A stretch of DNA of 64,000 nucleotides, taken from NCBI GenBank assembly GCA_036496605.1, contig DASXKV010000025.1, forward strand, positions 62,001-126,000, in the 5' to 3' direction. This DNA is from Gemmatimonadaceae bacterium (lineage in GTDB: Bacteria; Gemmatimonadota; Gemmatimonadetes; Gemmatimonadales; Gemmatimonadaceae). Each line of letters starts with the position of its first letter. The first letter of the stretch is position 1. Shown piece after piece: positions 26,163 to 34,967 of this stretch. Under the pieces are notes generated by a model that saw nothing but the letters and a program-made list of their open reading frames with translations, had not been told where the DNA came from and ran no database searches. The position numbers and the translations under genes were made by a program.

Positions 26163-26203
26163 GTGCGATTTCGTACAAAATTGTGTCTTGTACGAGGTCG
26201 CAC
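26163..26203. promoter_or_regulatory. Long dyad upstream of the Crp/Fnr gene
   Basis: GTGCGA-tt-TCGTACAA and TTGTACGA-gg-TCGCAC form 14 of 16 matched arm positions around a 9-bp spacer. It lies in an AT-richer gap between the divergent genes at 26057 and 26378. It could be an operator for either gene, or a structured RNA leader. Confidence 0.5.
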
Positions 26204-26377
26204 AAATCGAAATCTCCTGTTACGGCGAGCGTAAACGTTTAGTTTATGTAAGCGCGCCGACGTCCGCCGCCGGCGCGCTCATCAGCCTTCGACATCAGGC
26301 TCGGGTTGTCGTGAGTCCCTCCTCCTGCCGTCCGACTGGATTTTCCAGTTCTCGCCTGGCGGACGAGGAGACTTACA

Positions 26378-27106
26378 ATGCAATCCCGATTGTCCGCCTC
26401 GGCGGAGCCAGCACGCAATGCGCTGCTGACTGCGCTAGAAGCTGCGGAGTATTCGCAGCTTCTCGAATACTCTGAAAGCGTCGAGCTGAAGCTTCGGGAA
26501 GTCCTGTACGAAGCCAATGGTCCGATCACGCACGTGTACTTTCTCGCTCGCGGTGTCGCCTCGATTATTGCGCCCGTCGGCGACAACACGAGCGTGGAAG
26601 TGGGTACGGTGGGAAACGAAGGGCTCGTCGGACTTCCGTTGCTCTTCGGCGTCGATCGCGAGCCCGCCAAGGCGTTCATTCAAGTGGCGGACGGCGGGAT
26701 ACGCGTGACTGCCGCGGCATTTCAGAAGGCGGTCGCCGAGAGCGTTCCGCTGCGCGCGCTCTTCCTTCGATATGCGCAAAGCTACATGAGCCAGGTAAGC
26801 CAGTCGTCGGCGTGCAACCGGGCACACTCCATCGAAGAGCGTTGCGCGCGGTGGCTCCTGATGACCCACGACCGCGTGGCCGCCGATGAGTTTCCGCTAA
26901 CGCACGAATTCCTTTCGCTCATGCTCGGAGTTCGTCGCGCGGGCGTGACGGTTGCAGCCGGTGTGTTGCAAAAGGCCGGTTTCATCGAGTACACGCACGG
27001 CCACATCAAGATTGTCGATCGGAAAGGGCTCGAAGGTGCGGCTTGCGCGTGCTACCGAATCATTCGCGACAGTTACGACGGCTTATCTCGGCCCCTCAGT
27101 TCCTGA
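26378..27106 (+). CDS. Crp/Fnr-family transcriptional regulator
   Basis: 242 residues: cNMP-binding-like beta-roll (residues 30-130, VLYEANGPITHVYFLARGVASII, VGTVGNEGLVGLPLLFG), a long dimer helix with SSACNRAHSIEERCARWLLMTHDR, and a C-terminal Crp-type winged helix (LTHEFLSLMLGVRRAGVTVAAGVLQ). Typical of the one-component group with no obvious Fe-S cysteines. The dyad at 26163 may be its own operator. Confidence 0.88.
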   Translation: MQSRLSASAEPARNALLTALEAAEYSQLLEYSESVELKLREVLYEANGPITHVYFLARGVASIIAPVGDNTSVEVGTVGNEGLVGLPLLFGVDREPAKAFIQVADGGIRVTAAAFQKAVAESVPLRALFLRYAQSYMSQVSQSSACNRAHSIEERCARWLLMTHDRVAADEFPLTHEFLSLMLGVRRAGVTVAAGVLQKAGFIEYTHGHIKIVDRKGLEGAACACYRIIRDSYDGLSRPLSS

Positions 27107-27168
27107 TCGGGCGCAGCGTTCGTTCACTCATTGCCCAAGATCGCGCGACCTTCTTTGCGAAAGGTCGC

Positions 27169-27477
27169 TTACTTGAACCGCTCGACCGGGGCTTGCAAGT
27201 GAGTGCGAGTCTGATCCGACTCGTACAGCATTGCCGCGCCAACCAGGCCTCGCAGCCGGTGCCCCATTCGAGCAAGCGGTGGCACTTTCTCTATCAAGAA
27301 CGCGGCGAGGCGTAATTGCCCGTCAGCCGACATCGGTAACTGGCTCGCCACGTACGCCTCGAGCGTCGGTACCGTCACCCCAAGCTCGACCGCCAACTCT
27401 TCCTTCTCGAACCAACCCGCTTCTACAACTTTCGTTAGCAAGCGGCTCGCATACGTCGACCCAGATTTGTACGTCAT
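27169..27477 (-). CDS. Hypothetical protein with weak helix-turn-helix character (102 aa)
   Basis: KEELAVELGVTVPTLEAYVASQLPMSADGQLRLAAFLIEKVPPLAR looks like a degenerate helix-turn-helix with a continuing helix. ATG 27477. It converges with the Crp/Fnr gene. A DNA-binding role is only a guess. Confidence 0.5.
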   Translation of the reverse strand: MTYKSGSTYASRLLTKVVEAGWFEKEELAVELGVTVPTLEAYVASQLPMSADGQLRLAAFLIEKVPPLARMGHRLRGLVGAAMLYESDQTRTHLQAPVERFK

Positions 27478-27982
27478 AACGAGTTTTCAATGGTGGAAAT
27501 GGCGTATACAAGAACGGTGCCGAGAGGCTCGAAGGAGCTCACACACATGAAGCATTAACTGATCAAGCTCGAAAGGCTTTACGAGAAATGTTGTGGCATA
27601 ATCGCAATGCCGTCGGCGTAAGTCGCGAGCTCGCGTAGGAACTTCCCATCGAACTGGCGCGACCTTCGTGACACGGTGCTCTTCGAGGTACGCTTCTCAC
27701 GCGAGAGCGCGAGCCGGATGACAACGCATCCAATCCGATGTGGCGCCTGACTTGCAAACAAAACGGGGCTTCGCCAGTGCGGTGGCGAGACTGCTGCGCG
27801 CAAAACAGTTCTTTGGTGTCGGCGAGGAGTTCCTGACCATCCAGCAACTAAGACTTCACCGTCGCGAGCAGCACTCGCAGACGTCACCTGCTGCGCCGCA
27901 AATCCAGTCGCAAAACGACGAAAACGGCGAAGTGTTCTGAGCGCTACACGTGTTATCCCTAGCGCGACTGCTGTCGGAGGCG

Positions 27983-28038
27983 GGAACCGCATATAAAGCG
28001 GAACCGCGTATAAAGCGGAACCGTGTATGAAGCGGAAC
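27983..28038 (+). repeat. 17-bp tandem repeats, about 3.3 units
   Basis: Units start at 27983, 28000 and 28017, each GGAACCGYRTATRAAGC, plus a partial unit. They are related in inverse orientation to the 18-bp array 58 bp downstream. Confidence 0.75.
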
Positions 28039-28095
28039 GAATTCGGACTGTCGGCGCGGGAAGCGCGCCTTCCTTGTTCGCGCCGCTGTTCAAGC

Positions 28096-28184
28096 GGCTC
28101 CGCAATTCACGCGGTTTCCGCCCCACACGTGGTTTCCGCCGTTCACCCGGTTTCCGCCATTCACTCGGTTTCCGTCGTTTAAGC
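28096..28184 (-). repeat. 18-bp tandem repeats, about 5 units, inverse orientation
   Basis: GGTTTCCG begins at 28113, 28131, 28149 and 28167, exactly 18 bp apart, with a degenerate unit at 28096. On the minus strand the unit reads GCGGAAACCGNGTGAA, matching GCGGAACCGCGTATAA of the first array. The two arrays together can fold into a long hairpin. If translated, the minus strand would give a six-residue NGGNRV repeat. Confidence 0.75.
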
Positions 28185-28329
28185 AGAAAAAGTCAAACCG
28201 TCGAAGTTGAGCGAGACTAGGCGCGAGGAGATGGACACCCAGCGGCTCAGTCGCGAGCCATAGCACTCGAGCGAGGTGAGGAGCACGCGTGCGCGTCGGG
28301 GCGCACGGGCGAAATGAGGCGACATCGCG

Positions 28330-28632
28330 ATGCGAAACTGGGGAACGACAAGAGATCGACGTGCGGGACCATCGCGACTGTCGACGTGGAGCGCGAGACG
28401 GATCGCCGTGTTCTGGATCGTTTGGCCAGTCGCCATTCTGGCGATTGTCGCCCTGGCAGCTCTCGTGAGCCGGCACATCTACGGCGATTTCGTGGAAGTA
28501 CGAATGGATCTTAGACGAGGGAATCTGATCGGACTTAGTGGCGCGGCGATCCTTCCTCCGATGGCTCTCACGATCCTCTGGAGGCAGATGCGAGGGCGTC
28601 GCCGCTCACGATCGAAAGCACGTCGACGATGA
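28330..28632 (+). CDS. Two-helix membrane protein, hypothetical (100 aa)
   Basis: Two transmembrane segments (VFWIVWPVAILAIVALAALV and NLIGLSGAAILPPMALTILW) between basic ends (RRAGPSRLSTWSARR; RRRSRSKARRR). Both termini are probably cytosolic. No family recognised. Confidence 0.55.
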   Translation: MRNWGTTRDRRAGPSRLSTWSARRIAVFWIVWPVAILAIVALAALVSRHIYGDFVEVRMDLRRGNLIGLSGAAILPPMALTILWRQMRGRRRSRSKARRR

Positions 28633-28663
28633 GCGGCGCCCTGCGAAGGCGAGAGCCGCTCTC

Positions 28664-28687
28664 TTGACCTTATACCATGGTACAAGG
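28664..28687 (+). promoter_or_regulatory. MerR-type promoter/operator
   Basis: A TTGACC -35 element runs into a near-perfect palindrome, CCTTATACC-AT-GGTACAAGG (one mismatch, 28668-28687), the layout of MerR-family metal-responsive operators, which sit between -35 and -10. A -10 element at the expected 19-20 bp spacing is weak (CATGCT). It precedes the residual merR start and the MerA-like gene. Confidence 0.55.
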
Positions 28688-28719
28688 CGCATGCTCCTAT
28701 CGGCAGCAGGATTCGAACT

Positions 28720-28746
28720 ATGCGCATCGGTGAACTCACTCATCGC
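28720..28746 (+). pseudogene. Residual MerR-family start (MRIGELTH)
   Basis: ATGCGCATCGGTGAACTC encodes MRIGEL, the usual first residues of MerR-family regulators, and lies just after a MerR-type operator. The sequence then departs from the family and stays in frame with the flavoprotein gene, as if the body of a merR gene had been deleted. Confidence 0.45.
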
Positions 28747-28773
28747 AAGCGCGATTCGAGCGCAGAGCGTCCG

Positions 28774-30156
28774 ATGAGCCAGACGATGGCCGAAAAGGAT
28801 ACGGAATCGGTGGATCTGGTCGTCATCGGCACGGGAGCAGCGGGAACCGCTGCGGCAACGCGCTGCCGAAAAGAGGGTTGGCGCGTTGCCATCGTCGATG
28901 ACGAGCCCTTTGGCGGAACATGTGCCTTACGAGGCTGCGATCCGAAGAAGGTGCTGGTGGGGGAGGCCGACATTCTCGATGCATATCGTCGCATGCGTGG
29001 ATTCGGTCTCCATGGTGACGACGCGCGGATCGATTGGCCTGCGCTCATGCGGTTCAAGCGAACCTTTACCGAGCCGGTTCCAGAAAAGCGCGCGGCGGCA
29101 TTCCGCGAGGCGGGCATCAACGCCTATCACGGACCGGCGCGCTTCGCAGATGAAAATACGCTGCTCGTCGGCACGGAGCGGATAGACGCGCGTCACTTCC
29201 TCGTCGCAAGCGGCGCCGAACCGCGACCGCTCGGAATTCCCGGTGAGGAGCATGTCAAGACGAGCACCGACTTTCTCGAGCTCGATGTTCTGCCGAAGCG
29301 ACTCGTGTTGATCGGGGCAGGCTACATCGCATTCGAGTTTGCTCACATCGCTCGACGCGCTGGTGTCGATGTCGTGATGTTCGGACGGGGCAGGGCACTG
29401 ACGCAGTTTGACGAGGACCTCGTTGACCGACTGGTCGATCACACGACCGCGATTGGTGTCGACGTCCGCCTCAACGCGCCAGTCACATCAGTTGTCCCGA
29501 AAGGCGGAGAGCTCCGAGTACACTTCCAGCGTGGAATTGGACATGATGATTCCGTGAGCGCGAACCTGGTCATCCACGCCGCGGGCCGAGTGCCGAAGAC
29601 ACGGCACCTCGCCCTCGACCGAGCAAGCGTGAAGACCGACAATCGCGGAGCCGTCGACGTGAACGAGTACCTGCAGAGTGTATCGAACCCTCGGGTATAC
29701 GCGGCGGGTGACGCGGCCCTGCCTAACGGGTCGGTGCCGCTCACGCCGGTGGCAGCGCACGAAGGACTGATCGTCGCGTCGAACCTCCTCCACGGCAACA
29801 CGAACAAGTCAAACTATCGGGGCGTGCCGAGCGTCGTGTTCACGGTGCCGCCGCTGGCGCGCGTCGGGATGAGCGAGAGTGACGCGAGAGCCCAGGGCCT
29901 GGCCGTTCGCGTCAAGTCGGACAACACCGGTGAATGGTTATCGAACCGCCGGACTCGCCAAACCGCCGCCATGTTCAAGACGATTGTCGAAGAGGATACC
30001 GATCGAGTCTTGGGCGCACATCTCCTGGGACCGGGGGCCGAAGAGGTCATCAATCTCTTCGCGCTAGCCATTCGCCACGAGATCAAAGCGCGGGATCTTG
30101 CCCACATGCTCTACGCGTATCCGACGAGCACTTCCGATATCGCATATATGTTGTGA
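28774..30156 (+). CDS. MerA/dihydrolipoamide dehydrogenase-like flavoprotein
   Basis: About 460 residues of the pyridine nucleotide-disulfide oxidoreductase class I family: FAD site VVIGTGAAGTAAA, redox-active GGTCALRGCDPKK (CxxxxC), NAD(P)H-binding VLIGAGYIAFEFAH, second FAD motif VYAAGDAALPNG and C-terminal dimer domain (PPLARVGMSE...HEIKARDLAHMLYAYPT). No N-terminal metal-binding domain and no C-terminal Cys pair, so a true mercuric reductase is not proven; glutathione/mycothione-reductase-like roles are alternatives. The frame is open in phase back to 28720. The MerR-type operator upstream suggests metal control. Confidence 0.88.
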   Translation: MSQTMAEKDTESVDLVVIGTGAAGTAAATRCRKEGWRVAIVDDEPFGGTCALRGCDPKKVLVGEADILDAYRRMRGFGLHGDDARIDWPALMRFKRTFTEPVPEKRAAAFREAGINAYHGPARFADENTLLVGTERIDARHFLVASGAEPRPLGIPGEEHVKTSTDFLELDVLPKRLVLIGAGYIAFEFAHIARRAGVDVVMFGRGRALTQFDEDLVDRLVDHTTAIGVDVRLNAPVTSVVPKGGELRVHFQRGIGHDDSVSANLVIHAAGRVPKTRHLALDRASVKTDNRGAVDVNEYLQSVSNPRVYAAGDAALPNGSVPLTPVAAHEGLIVASNLLHGNTNKSNYRGVPSVVFTVPPLARVGMSESDARAQGLAVRVKSDNTGEWLSNRRTRQTAAMFKTIVEEDTDRVLGAHLLGPGAEEVINLFALAIRHEIKARDLAHMLYAYPTSTSDIAYML

Positions 30157-30299
30157 GCGCAAAGGAGAGGTCGACATCCCGGCTCTGGCCGGTTCTACTT
30201 AAGCTCTGCGTATGGGCAGGTGTGGGGCATCGTGGAACTCCTCTATCCTGAGCTGCACTAGATCTAACGACTCTCAACATACCGTACGCGAGCTCGATC

Positions 30300-30923
30300 A
30301 TGCTGCGTTCAATCGTTAGGCTCGTGAGTGCGATGGGCTACTGGGGCATCGGGCTGCTCATGGCCGTCGAGAACGTCGTGTTGCCCCTTCCGTCGGAGCT
30401 CATCATGCCCTTGGGCGGCTTTCAATGCGCGCGAGGCCGTCTGAACCTGCTCGAGACAATTCTCGCCGGCACGATCGGCTCTGTCGTCGGCGCCTTACCA
30501 CTCTACGGCGTGGGCCGCGCGCTGGGCCAGGAGCGCGTCACGCGCTGGGTGGGCAGACATGGCAAATGGATCCTTCTCCGCGGGCGGGATCTCGAGCGTG
30601 CCGGCGAGCGCTTCGAACGACACGGCGGCTGGGCTGTCTTCTTCAGTCAGTTATTACCCGGACTCCGCGGGCTCATCTCGCTGCCAGCCGGCTTTGCCGG
30701 AATGAACATCGCACTCTTCATTGCGAGCAATTTCGCGGGAACGCTCGTCTGGTGCGGCGTGCTTGCTTACCTGGGCTTCTTGCTTGGCGTCAACTATCAG
30801 CGGGTCCACACGTACATAGGTCCAGTCGTGTGGATTGCTCTCGGTGGGCTGATCGGTTGGGCGATGCTATGGCTGGTGAGTCGCCGGCTGGCGGCAAAGA
30901 AGCGAAAGAGATCGAGCGGGTGA
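30300..30923 (+). CDS. DedA-family membrane protein
   Basis: 207 residues with the DedA/SNARE-associated pattern: YWGIGLLMAVENVVLPLPSELIMPLGG, GTIGSVVGALPLYGVGRALG and FFSQLLPGLRGLISLPAGFAGM. DedA proteins act in membrane homeostasis, some as undecaprenyl-phosphate or lipid flippases. It lies 144 bp after the flavoprotein on the same strand. Confidence 0.88.
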   Translation: MLRSIVRLVSAMGYWGIGLLMAVENVVLPLPSELIMPLGGFQCARGRLNLLETILAGTIGSVVGALPLYGVGRALGQERVTRWVGRHGKWILLRGRDLERAGERFERHGGWAVFFSQLLPGLRGLISLPAGFAGMNIALFIASNFAGTLVWCGVLAYLGFLLGVNYQRVHTYIGPVVWIALGGLIGWAMLWLVSRRLAAKKRKRSSG

Positions 30924-30993
30924 AGGCAGGGCGCTTTCACGGATTTCCTGGAATGACCACGGTGCGCCTCGCCTTGACAAAGCCGCAGTTGCT

Positions 30994-31338
30994 TTGGCCC
31001 GACGTGGCGTAGGGCATGAGCAGTGCAGACCATTCGACTATGACCGCCGCGTCGCCGAGGCGTGGGTCCAACAGAGCATCGGCGATGCGGCCGCAGAAAG
31101 CGGCTTTCAGTTCGCGATTCTTGACGCGGCGGACGCGCTCGTCGGTGTCGTTTGGGCACGACGGCGACCTGCGCTCCGGACGATTTTGGCGGTTGTGGCG
31201 GAGCCGAATCGAGCAAGTCGCCGCGTGCTCGAGGTGAATGGCTTTCGGCTCGTCGGAACGCGCGGCGTGGACGAACGGGGGGATGCCGCATTGATTTATG
31301 AGCTCGAGCTCTCTAACCAGCTGCCTAACGAACTCTGA
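30994..31338 (+). pseudogene. GNAT acetyltransferase with internal deletion
   Basis: N-terminal part AEAWVQQSIGDAAAESGFQFAILDAADALVGVV and C-terminal part AEPNRASRRVLEVNGFRLVGT are typical of ribosomal-protein-type GNATs. The roughly 35 residues carrying the acetyl-CoA-binding Q/RxxGxG/A loop are missing, and the N-terminus is short. Almost certainly inactive. Confidence 0.55.
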
Positions 31339-31391
31339 AACCTGTTCCCGCACAGCTGTTGCCCAACGATCTACAACGTCGAGAGCGCCCG

Positions 31392-33830
31392 ATGCGCCTG
31401 CAATCCATTCCGTCGGCATTGATCGCAGGACTCCCGCAGGATTTCCGCCTCGCCACGAGGCGAATTCTGCGAGCCCCCACCCTCGCGACCGGCATTGTTC
31501 TGACCATCGGCCTCGGCCTGGGATCTGCGGCTGCAATTTTCGCGACCTCGGAGGCTGCACTGCTGGATGCCGTTCCGTTCCCGCGGCCAGATCGGCTCGT
31601 GCACCTCTGGGAGCTTCGCGCGCACTCGGACGAGGGGAGCCCGACTTCGTACCCGACGCTGCTCGCGTGGCGGGCGCGCGCGAAGAGCTTCAGCGCGCTC
31701 GAGGGCTACGATCCTTCCAACTTCATCGTGGGCCTTGGCGACGCTGCGAACATGGTGCGTGGCGCGGAAGTCACCACCGGGCTCTTCAGGCTCCTAGATG
31801 TGCCGATGGCTCGCGGTCGCGACTTTGTCGCCGAGGATGCGACACAGGGCACCGATGTCGCCATCGTCAGCGAGCGCTTCGTCCGCTCCGCAAACGGCCG
31901 GAACCCGCTCGGCATGACGGTGAGGGTCAACGGCGCCCCGCACGTCGTCATCGGCATCCTGCCGAGCACCTTCAGCTTCGCACTCCTCCAGGATGCCGAC
32001 ATCTTCGTGCCGCTCGCGGCGGATGCGCAGCGACGTGCGGACTGGACGAATCGCTCGATCCGCGTCATCGGACGGCTGCGCGATGGCGTCTCGCTCGCGC
32101 GAGCGCAGGCAGATCTCGGGTCGGTGATGGCGGCGCTGGCGCGCGAGCAGCCCGCGGCGCTGTCGGGTCGAGGTGTCATGGCTCTGACGCTGCGCGAGGC
32201 GTTCCTCGGCAACCTAACGACGATCATGGCGACGCTCCTCGGCGCGGTGATGCTCCTGCTCGTCGTCATGGGAACCAACCTCGCGTTGCTCATGCTCACG
32301 CAGTACGTGTCGCGGCGGCCGGAGCTCAGCATGCGATCCGCGTTAGGCGCGACGCGCGCTCGCATCCTCCGTCAGTTGCTCGTCGAGAGCCTGCCGCCCA
32401 GCCTCCTCGGCGCCGCGCTCGCGATGGTGATCGGGCAGATGATCGCAGGGGAGCTGGTGTCGACGATTCCGGACGGGGTCAGGATCGGCATGCCGTACCT
32501 CGCGCACGCCGGCCTCGATGCGAGGGTGATCGCCGTCATGCTCGGCATTGCTATCGTGCTGCCGGTCGGATTCGGCCTTTGCCCGGCGCTACTCACGACG
32601 AAGCGGCAGATCCACGTCCTCGGCGCGCGCATCACGAGCTCGCGCGGCGATCGGCGGCTCCGGCAGGGACTCGTGGCCGCACAACTTGCGCTCACGGTCG
32701 TGCTGCTCGTCGCTTCGGGCCTGCTCATCGTGAGCTTCCGCAATCTGGTGGGACGCGACGTGGGCTTTCGAAATCCAGAACAGATCGTAACCGCTCGCGC
32801 GCCTCTCGCCGGACCGCGCTACGCGGCGCCTGTCGCGCAGCAGCAGTTCTACGAGGAGGTGATTGCTCGCGCTGCGTCGCTGCCAGGCGTGCACAACGCC
32901 GGCATGATCGACGAAGTGCCAGGCGGTGGTCGCGGGTTCACCACGTTCGAGCCGTCGGATCGACCGACACCGAGGTCGGAGCAGCCGCGCGCAATGATGC
33001 GAATCGTCGGCGGTCGGTACTTCGCGACGATGGACATCCAGATTGTCGCGGGGCGCGTTTTCGACTCGGGGGATCGCGCCGATACGCGGCGCGTCGCGGT
33101 GGTGAGCGCGGCATTCGCGAAGCTGCTCGCGACGGATGGCGCGACGCTGGGGCGCATGGTGCGATTGGCTGGCGCGGGCGACAGTACGTGGGAGGTGGTC
33201 GGCATTGTCGGCGACGTGCAGGTCACGGCGCTCGACATCGATGCGCCGCCCACCGTCTACCTGACCCACCTGCAGTGGCCGGAGAACCGCATGACGCTCG
33301 TGCTGCGCACGAGCGTTGGAGCGGCATCAATCGGCACGCAGTTGCGGGCGATCGTGAAGAACATCGATTCGGACGTCCCAGTGTATGCGGTGACGACGAT
33401 CGCCGAACAGCTCAGCCAGTCCCGGGCGGTGTTCAGCCGAAAGTTTCCGATGATCTTGTGCGTCCTATTTGGTGCGGCCGCGCTCGCGCTCTCGCTCGTC
33501 GCCTTGTACGCGATCTGTCTCCACGACGTCCTCGCGAGGCGCCGCGAATTCGGCATCCGCATCGCGCTGGGTGGTGCACCCAGCTCGATCCGACGATTGA
33601 TCCTCAAGGACGCGCTCATCGTTAGCGGAATCGGTAGCGTCGCCGGCGTGCTCGTGGCTATGATGGCCACGCGATCGATGCAGGCCGTGCTGTTCGGCAT
33701 CGCCGCGTTCGACTGGCGCGTGTACGGTCTCGTCGTGACGAGCGTTCTCACGGCAGCGGTGGTGGCGACGATCGCGCCGGTAGTGCGCGGCGGCTCGGTC
33801 AATCCTATCGCCGCGCTGCGCGCCGATTAG
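31392..33830 (+). CDS. ADOP-type MacB/FtsX permease (about 812 aa)
   Basis: Starts MRLQSIPSALIAGLPQDFRLATRRILRAP without a prefix domain; the frame is open 11 codons upstream. Order: TM1 (LATGIVLTIGLGLGSAAAIFATSEAALLD), periplasmic core, three-helix FtsX block with RRPELSMRSALGATRARILRQ, second core (residues about 430-660), and a final FtsX block (ALSLVALYAICLHDVLARRREFGIRIALGG). The CGTTAGGC octamer encodes the conserved A-L-G of the first coupling loop. No ATPase gene adjoins. Confidence 0.88.
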   Translation: MRLQSIPSALIAGLPQDFRLATRRILRAPTLATGIVLTIGLGLGSAAAIFATSEAALLDAVPFPRPDRLVHLWELRAHSDEGSPTSYPTLLAWRARAKSFSALEGYDPSNFIVGLGDAANMVRGAEVTTGLFRLLDVPMARGRDFVAEDATQGTDVAIVSERFVRSANGRNPLGMTVRVNGAPHVVIGILPSTFSFALLQDADIFVPLAADAQRRADWTNRSIRVIGRLRDGVSLARAQADLGSVMAALAREQPAALSGRGVMALTLREAFLGNLTTIMATLLGAVMLLLVVMGTNLALLMLTQYVSRRPELSMRSALGATRARILRQLLVESLPPSLLGAALAMVIGQMIAGELVSTIPDGVRIGMPYLAHAGLDARVIAVMLGIAIVLPVGFGLCPALLTTKRQIHVLGARITSSRGDRRLRQGLVAAQLALTVVLLVASGLLIVSFRNLVGRDVGFRNPEQIVTARAPLAGPRYAAPVAQQQFYEEVIARAASLPGVHNAGMIDEVPGGGRGFTTFEPSDRPTPRSEQPRAMMRIVGGRYFATMDIQIVAGRVFDSGDRADTRRVAVVSAAFAKLLATDGATLGRMVRLAGAGDSTWEVVGIVGDVQVTALDIDAPPTVYLTHLQWPENRMTLVLRTSVGAASIGTQLRAIVKNIDSDVPVYAVTTIAEQLSQSRAVFSRKFPMILCVLFGAAALALSLVALYAICLHDVLARRREFGIRIALGGAPSSIRRLILKDALIVSGIGSVAGVLVAMMATRSMQAVLFGIAAFDWRVYGLVVTSVLTAAVVATIAPVVRGGSVNPIAALRAD

Positions 33831-33932
33831 CCGCGTCGATGGTGCGGCGAAGGTCGCCACATCCAGTGTCAACACGCCGAAAAGCAGGGTCCGCAGTGTC
33901 CGTGTTACCCCCGAACGCGCCGTCCAGACCGA

Positions 33933-34589
33933 TCACGAAGGGCGGTCCATGAAGAGCGCGTGATAGATGAGGTGCACGCTAGCCGCGACGGCACGTTGGA
34001 GATTTCTGTCGCGACGCCGCGATGCTTGCGCCAGAAGATCCCAGAACGTCGAATCCAGTACACGCGCCAACGCATCGACGTCGACGTCCTCGCGCGCGCC
34101 CGGAAGCTGCTGCAGCCGGCGGAAGACCGCGGCGACGCGCGCACTCGTCCACGCGTGAATCCGTGCCTGCTTCGCGGCCAAGTCTTCGTCGGTCAACACG
34201 GCTTCGCGCCAGGCGCGGTACGCGCCCAGGTAGTGAAGATCGCGCTCGAAGGCGCGCTGCAGGAGCTGGTGCAGAAGCCCACGAGCGTCCTGTCCGGGCT
34301 CCGGCTCGAGACGCAGGGTGCTCAGGCCGGTTAATAAGTCACTCATCAATGACAAGAGCAGTTGACGCTTCGACCGATAGTGCTGATACACGGCGCCGAC
34401 CGGCATGTCCGCTTCTTGTGCAATGGCTTCCATCGAAGCCGCCGTGTAGCCGACTTTGCCGAAGAGGCGCAGTGCTGCCGCCTCGAGACGTTGGCGGCGT
34501 TTCATGCTCCTCGCCTGCTTCGGTGGCCCTGGCAGGTCCTCCGACGCGAGCAGCTCCGGCTGCTCAGGGATCGCTGCCGAGCGTTTCAC
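33933..34589 (-). CDS. TetR-family transcriptional regulator
   Basis: 218 residues; helix-turn-helix RRQRLEAAALRLFGKVGYTAASMEAIAQEADMPVGAVYQHYRSKRQLL and a ligand domain. GTG start directly follows the TGA of the DUF5367 gene, so the two form one unit reading away from the dyad at 34968. It probably represses this small operon. Confidence 0.9.
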   Translation of the reverse strand: MKRSAAIPEQPELLASEDLPGPPKQARSMKRRQRLEAAALRLFGKVGYTAASMEAIAQEADMPVGAVYQHYRSKRQLLLSLMSDLLTGLSTLRLEPEPGQDARGLLHQLLQRAFERDLHYLGAYRAWREAVLTDEDLAAKQARIHAWTSARVAAVFRRLQQLPGAREDVDVDALARVLDSTFWDLLAQASRRRDRNLQRAVAASVHLIYHALFMDRPS

Positions 34590-34958
34590 TCAGCGGTTGA
34601 ACACCCACGCGCTCACGACCGCGCCGGCAGCGGAGATGAGCATGAGCCCACCGAATGTCGGCGCCGCGGCTGGCGCGAGATTCGGGAAGACTGCAGGAAA
34701 GAATGCAGTAGCGAACGCGTCGAGCACCAGCGTCGGCAGGATAAAGAGCGTTACGGCGCTCGGCCAGCTCTCGCGTGGCACGCGGAGCAATGGAAAGGCG
34801 AGACGGACGACGAGTCCCGCCAACAGAAAATTCAGCGCGTAAGCAGGGATGGTCCGGCCGACCGACGGCGGGTGAATCGTGGCTGGCCCGGCGAACCGGA
34901 ACACGATGGTTCCGAGCACCCAGAGGGCAACACCGGCCAGTAGCGCTCTGCTGAACAT
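34590..34958 (-). CDS. DUF5367-like four-helix membrane protein
   Basis: 122 residues with four hydrophobic helices (LLAGVALWVLGTIVFRFAG; YALNFLLAGLVVRLAFPLL; AVTLFILPTLVLDAFATAFF; GGLMLISAAGAVVSAWVF). DUF5367-type proteins are often encoded with TetR regulators. First gene of the pair. Confidence 0.75.
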   Translation of the reverse strand: MFSRALLAGVALWVLGTIVFRFAGPATIHPPSVGRTIPAYALNFLLAGLVVRLAFPLLRVPRESWPSAVTLFILPTLVLDAFATAFFPAVFPNLAPAAAPTFGGLMLISAAGAVVSAWVFNR

Positions 34959-34967
34959 GCCGAGAAT

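Larger units (their letters stand above)
27478..28329. other. Long gene-poor stretch containing short-repeat arrays
   Basis: No frame has convincing composition or start signals over about 850 bp. The structure present is the pair of inverted short-repeat arrays at 27983-28038 and 28096-28184, listed separately. Confidence 0.4.

Noticed and set aside
27579-27992. Minus-strand gene of about 137 codons
   Set aside because: Composition is Arg/Ser-rich and shadow-like, there is no start signal, and no recognisable domain; only the last 40 residues look protein-like.
27983-28184. CRISPR array
   Set aside because: Units are 17-18 bp tandem repeats without unique spacers, the two arrays are inverted to each other, and no cas gene is present.
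28774-30156. Certain assignment as mercuric reductase merA
   Set aside because: The CxxxxC site and fold fit, but the C-terminal Cys pair of MerA is absent and no merT/merP is nearby.
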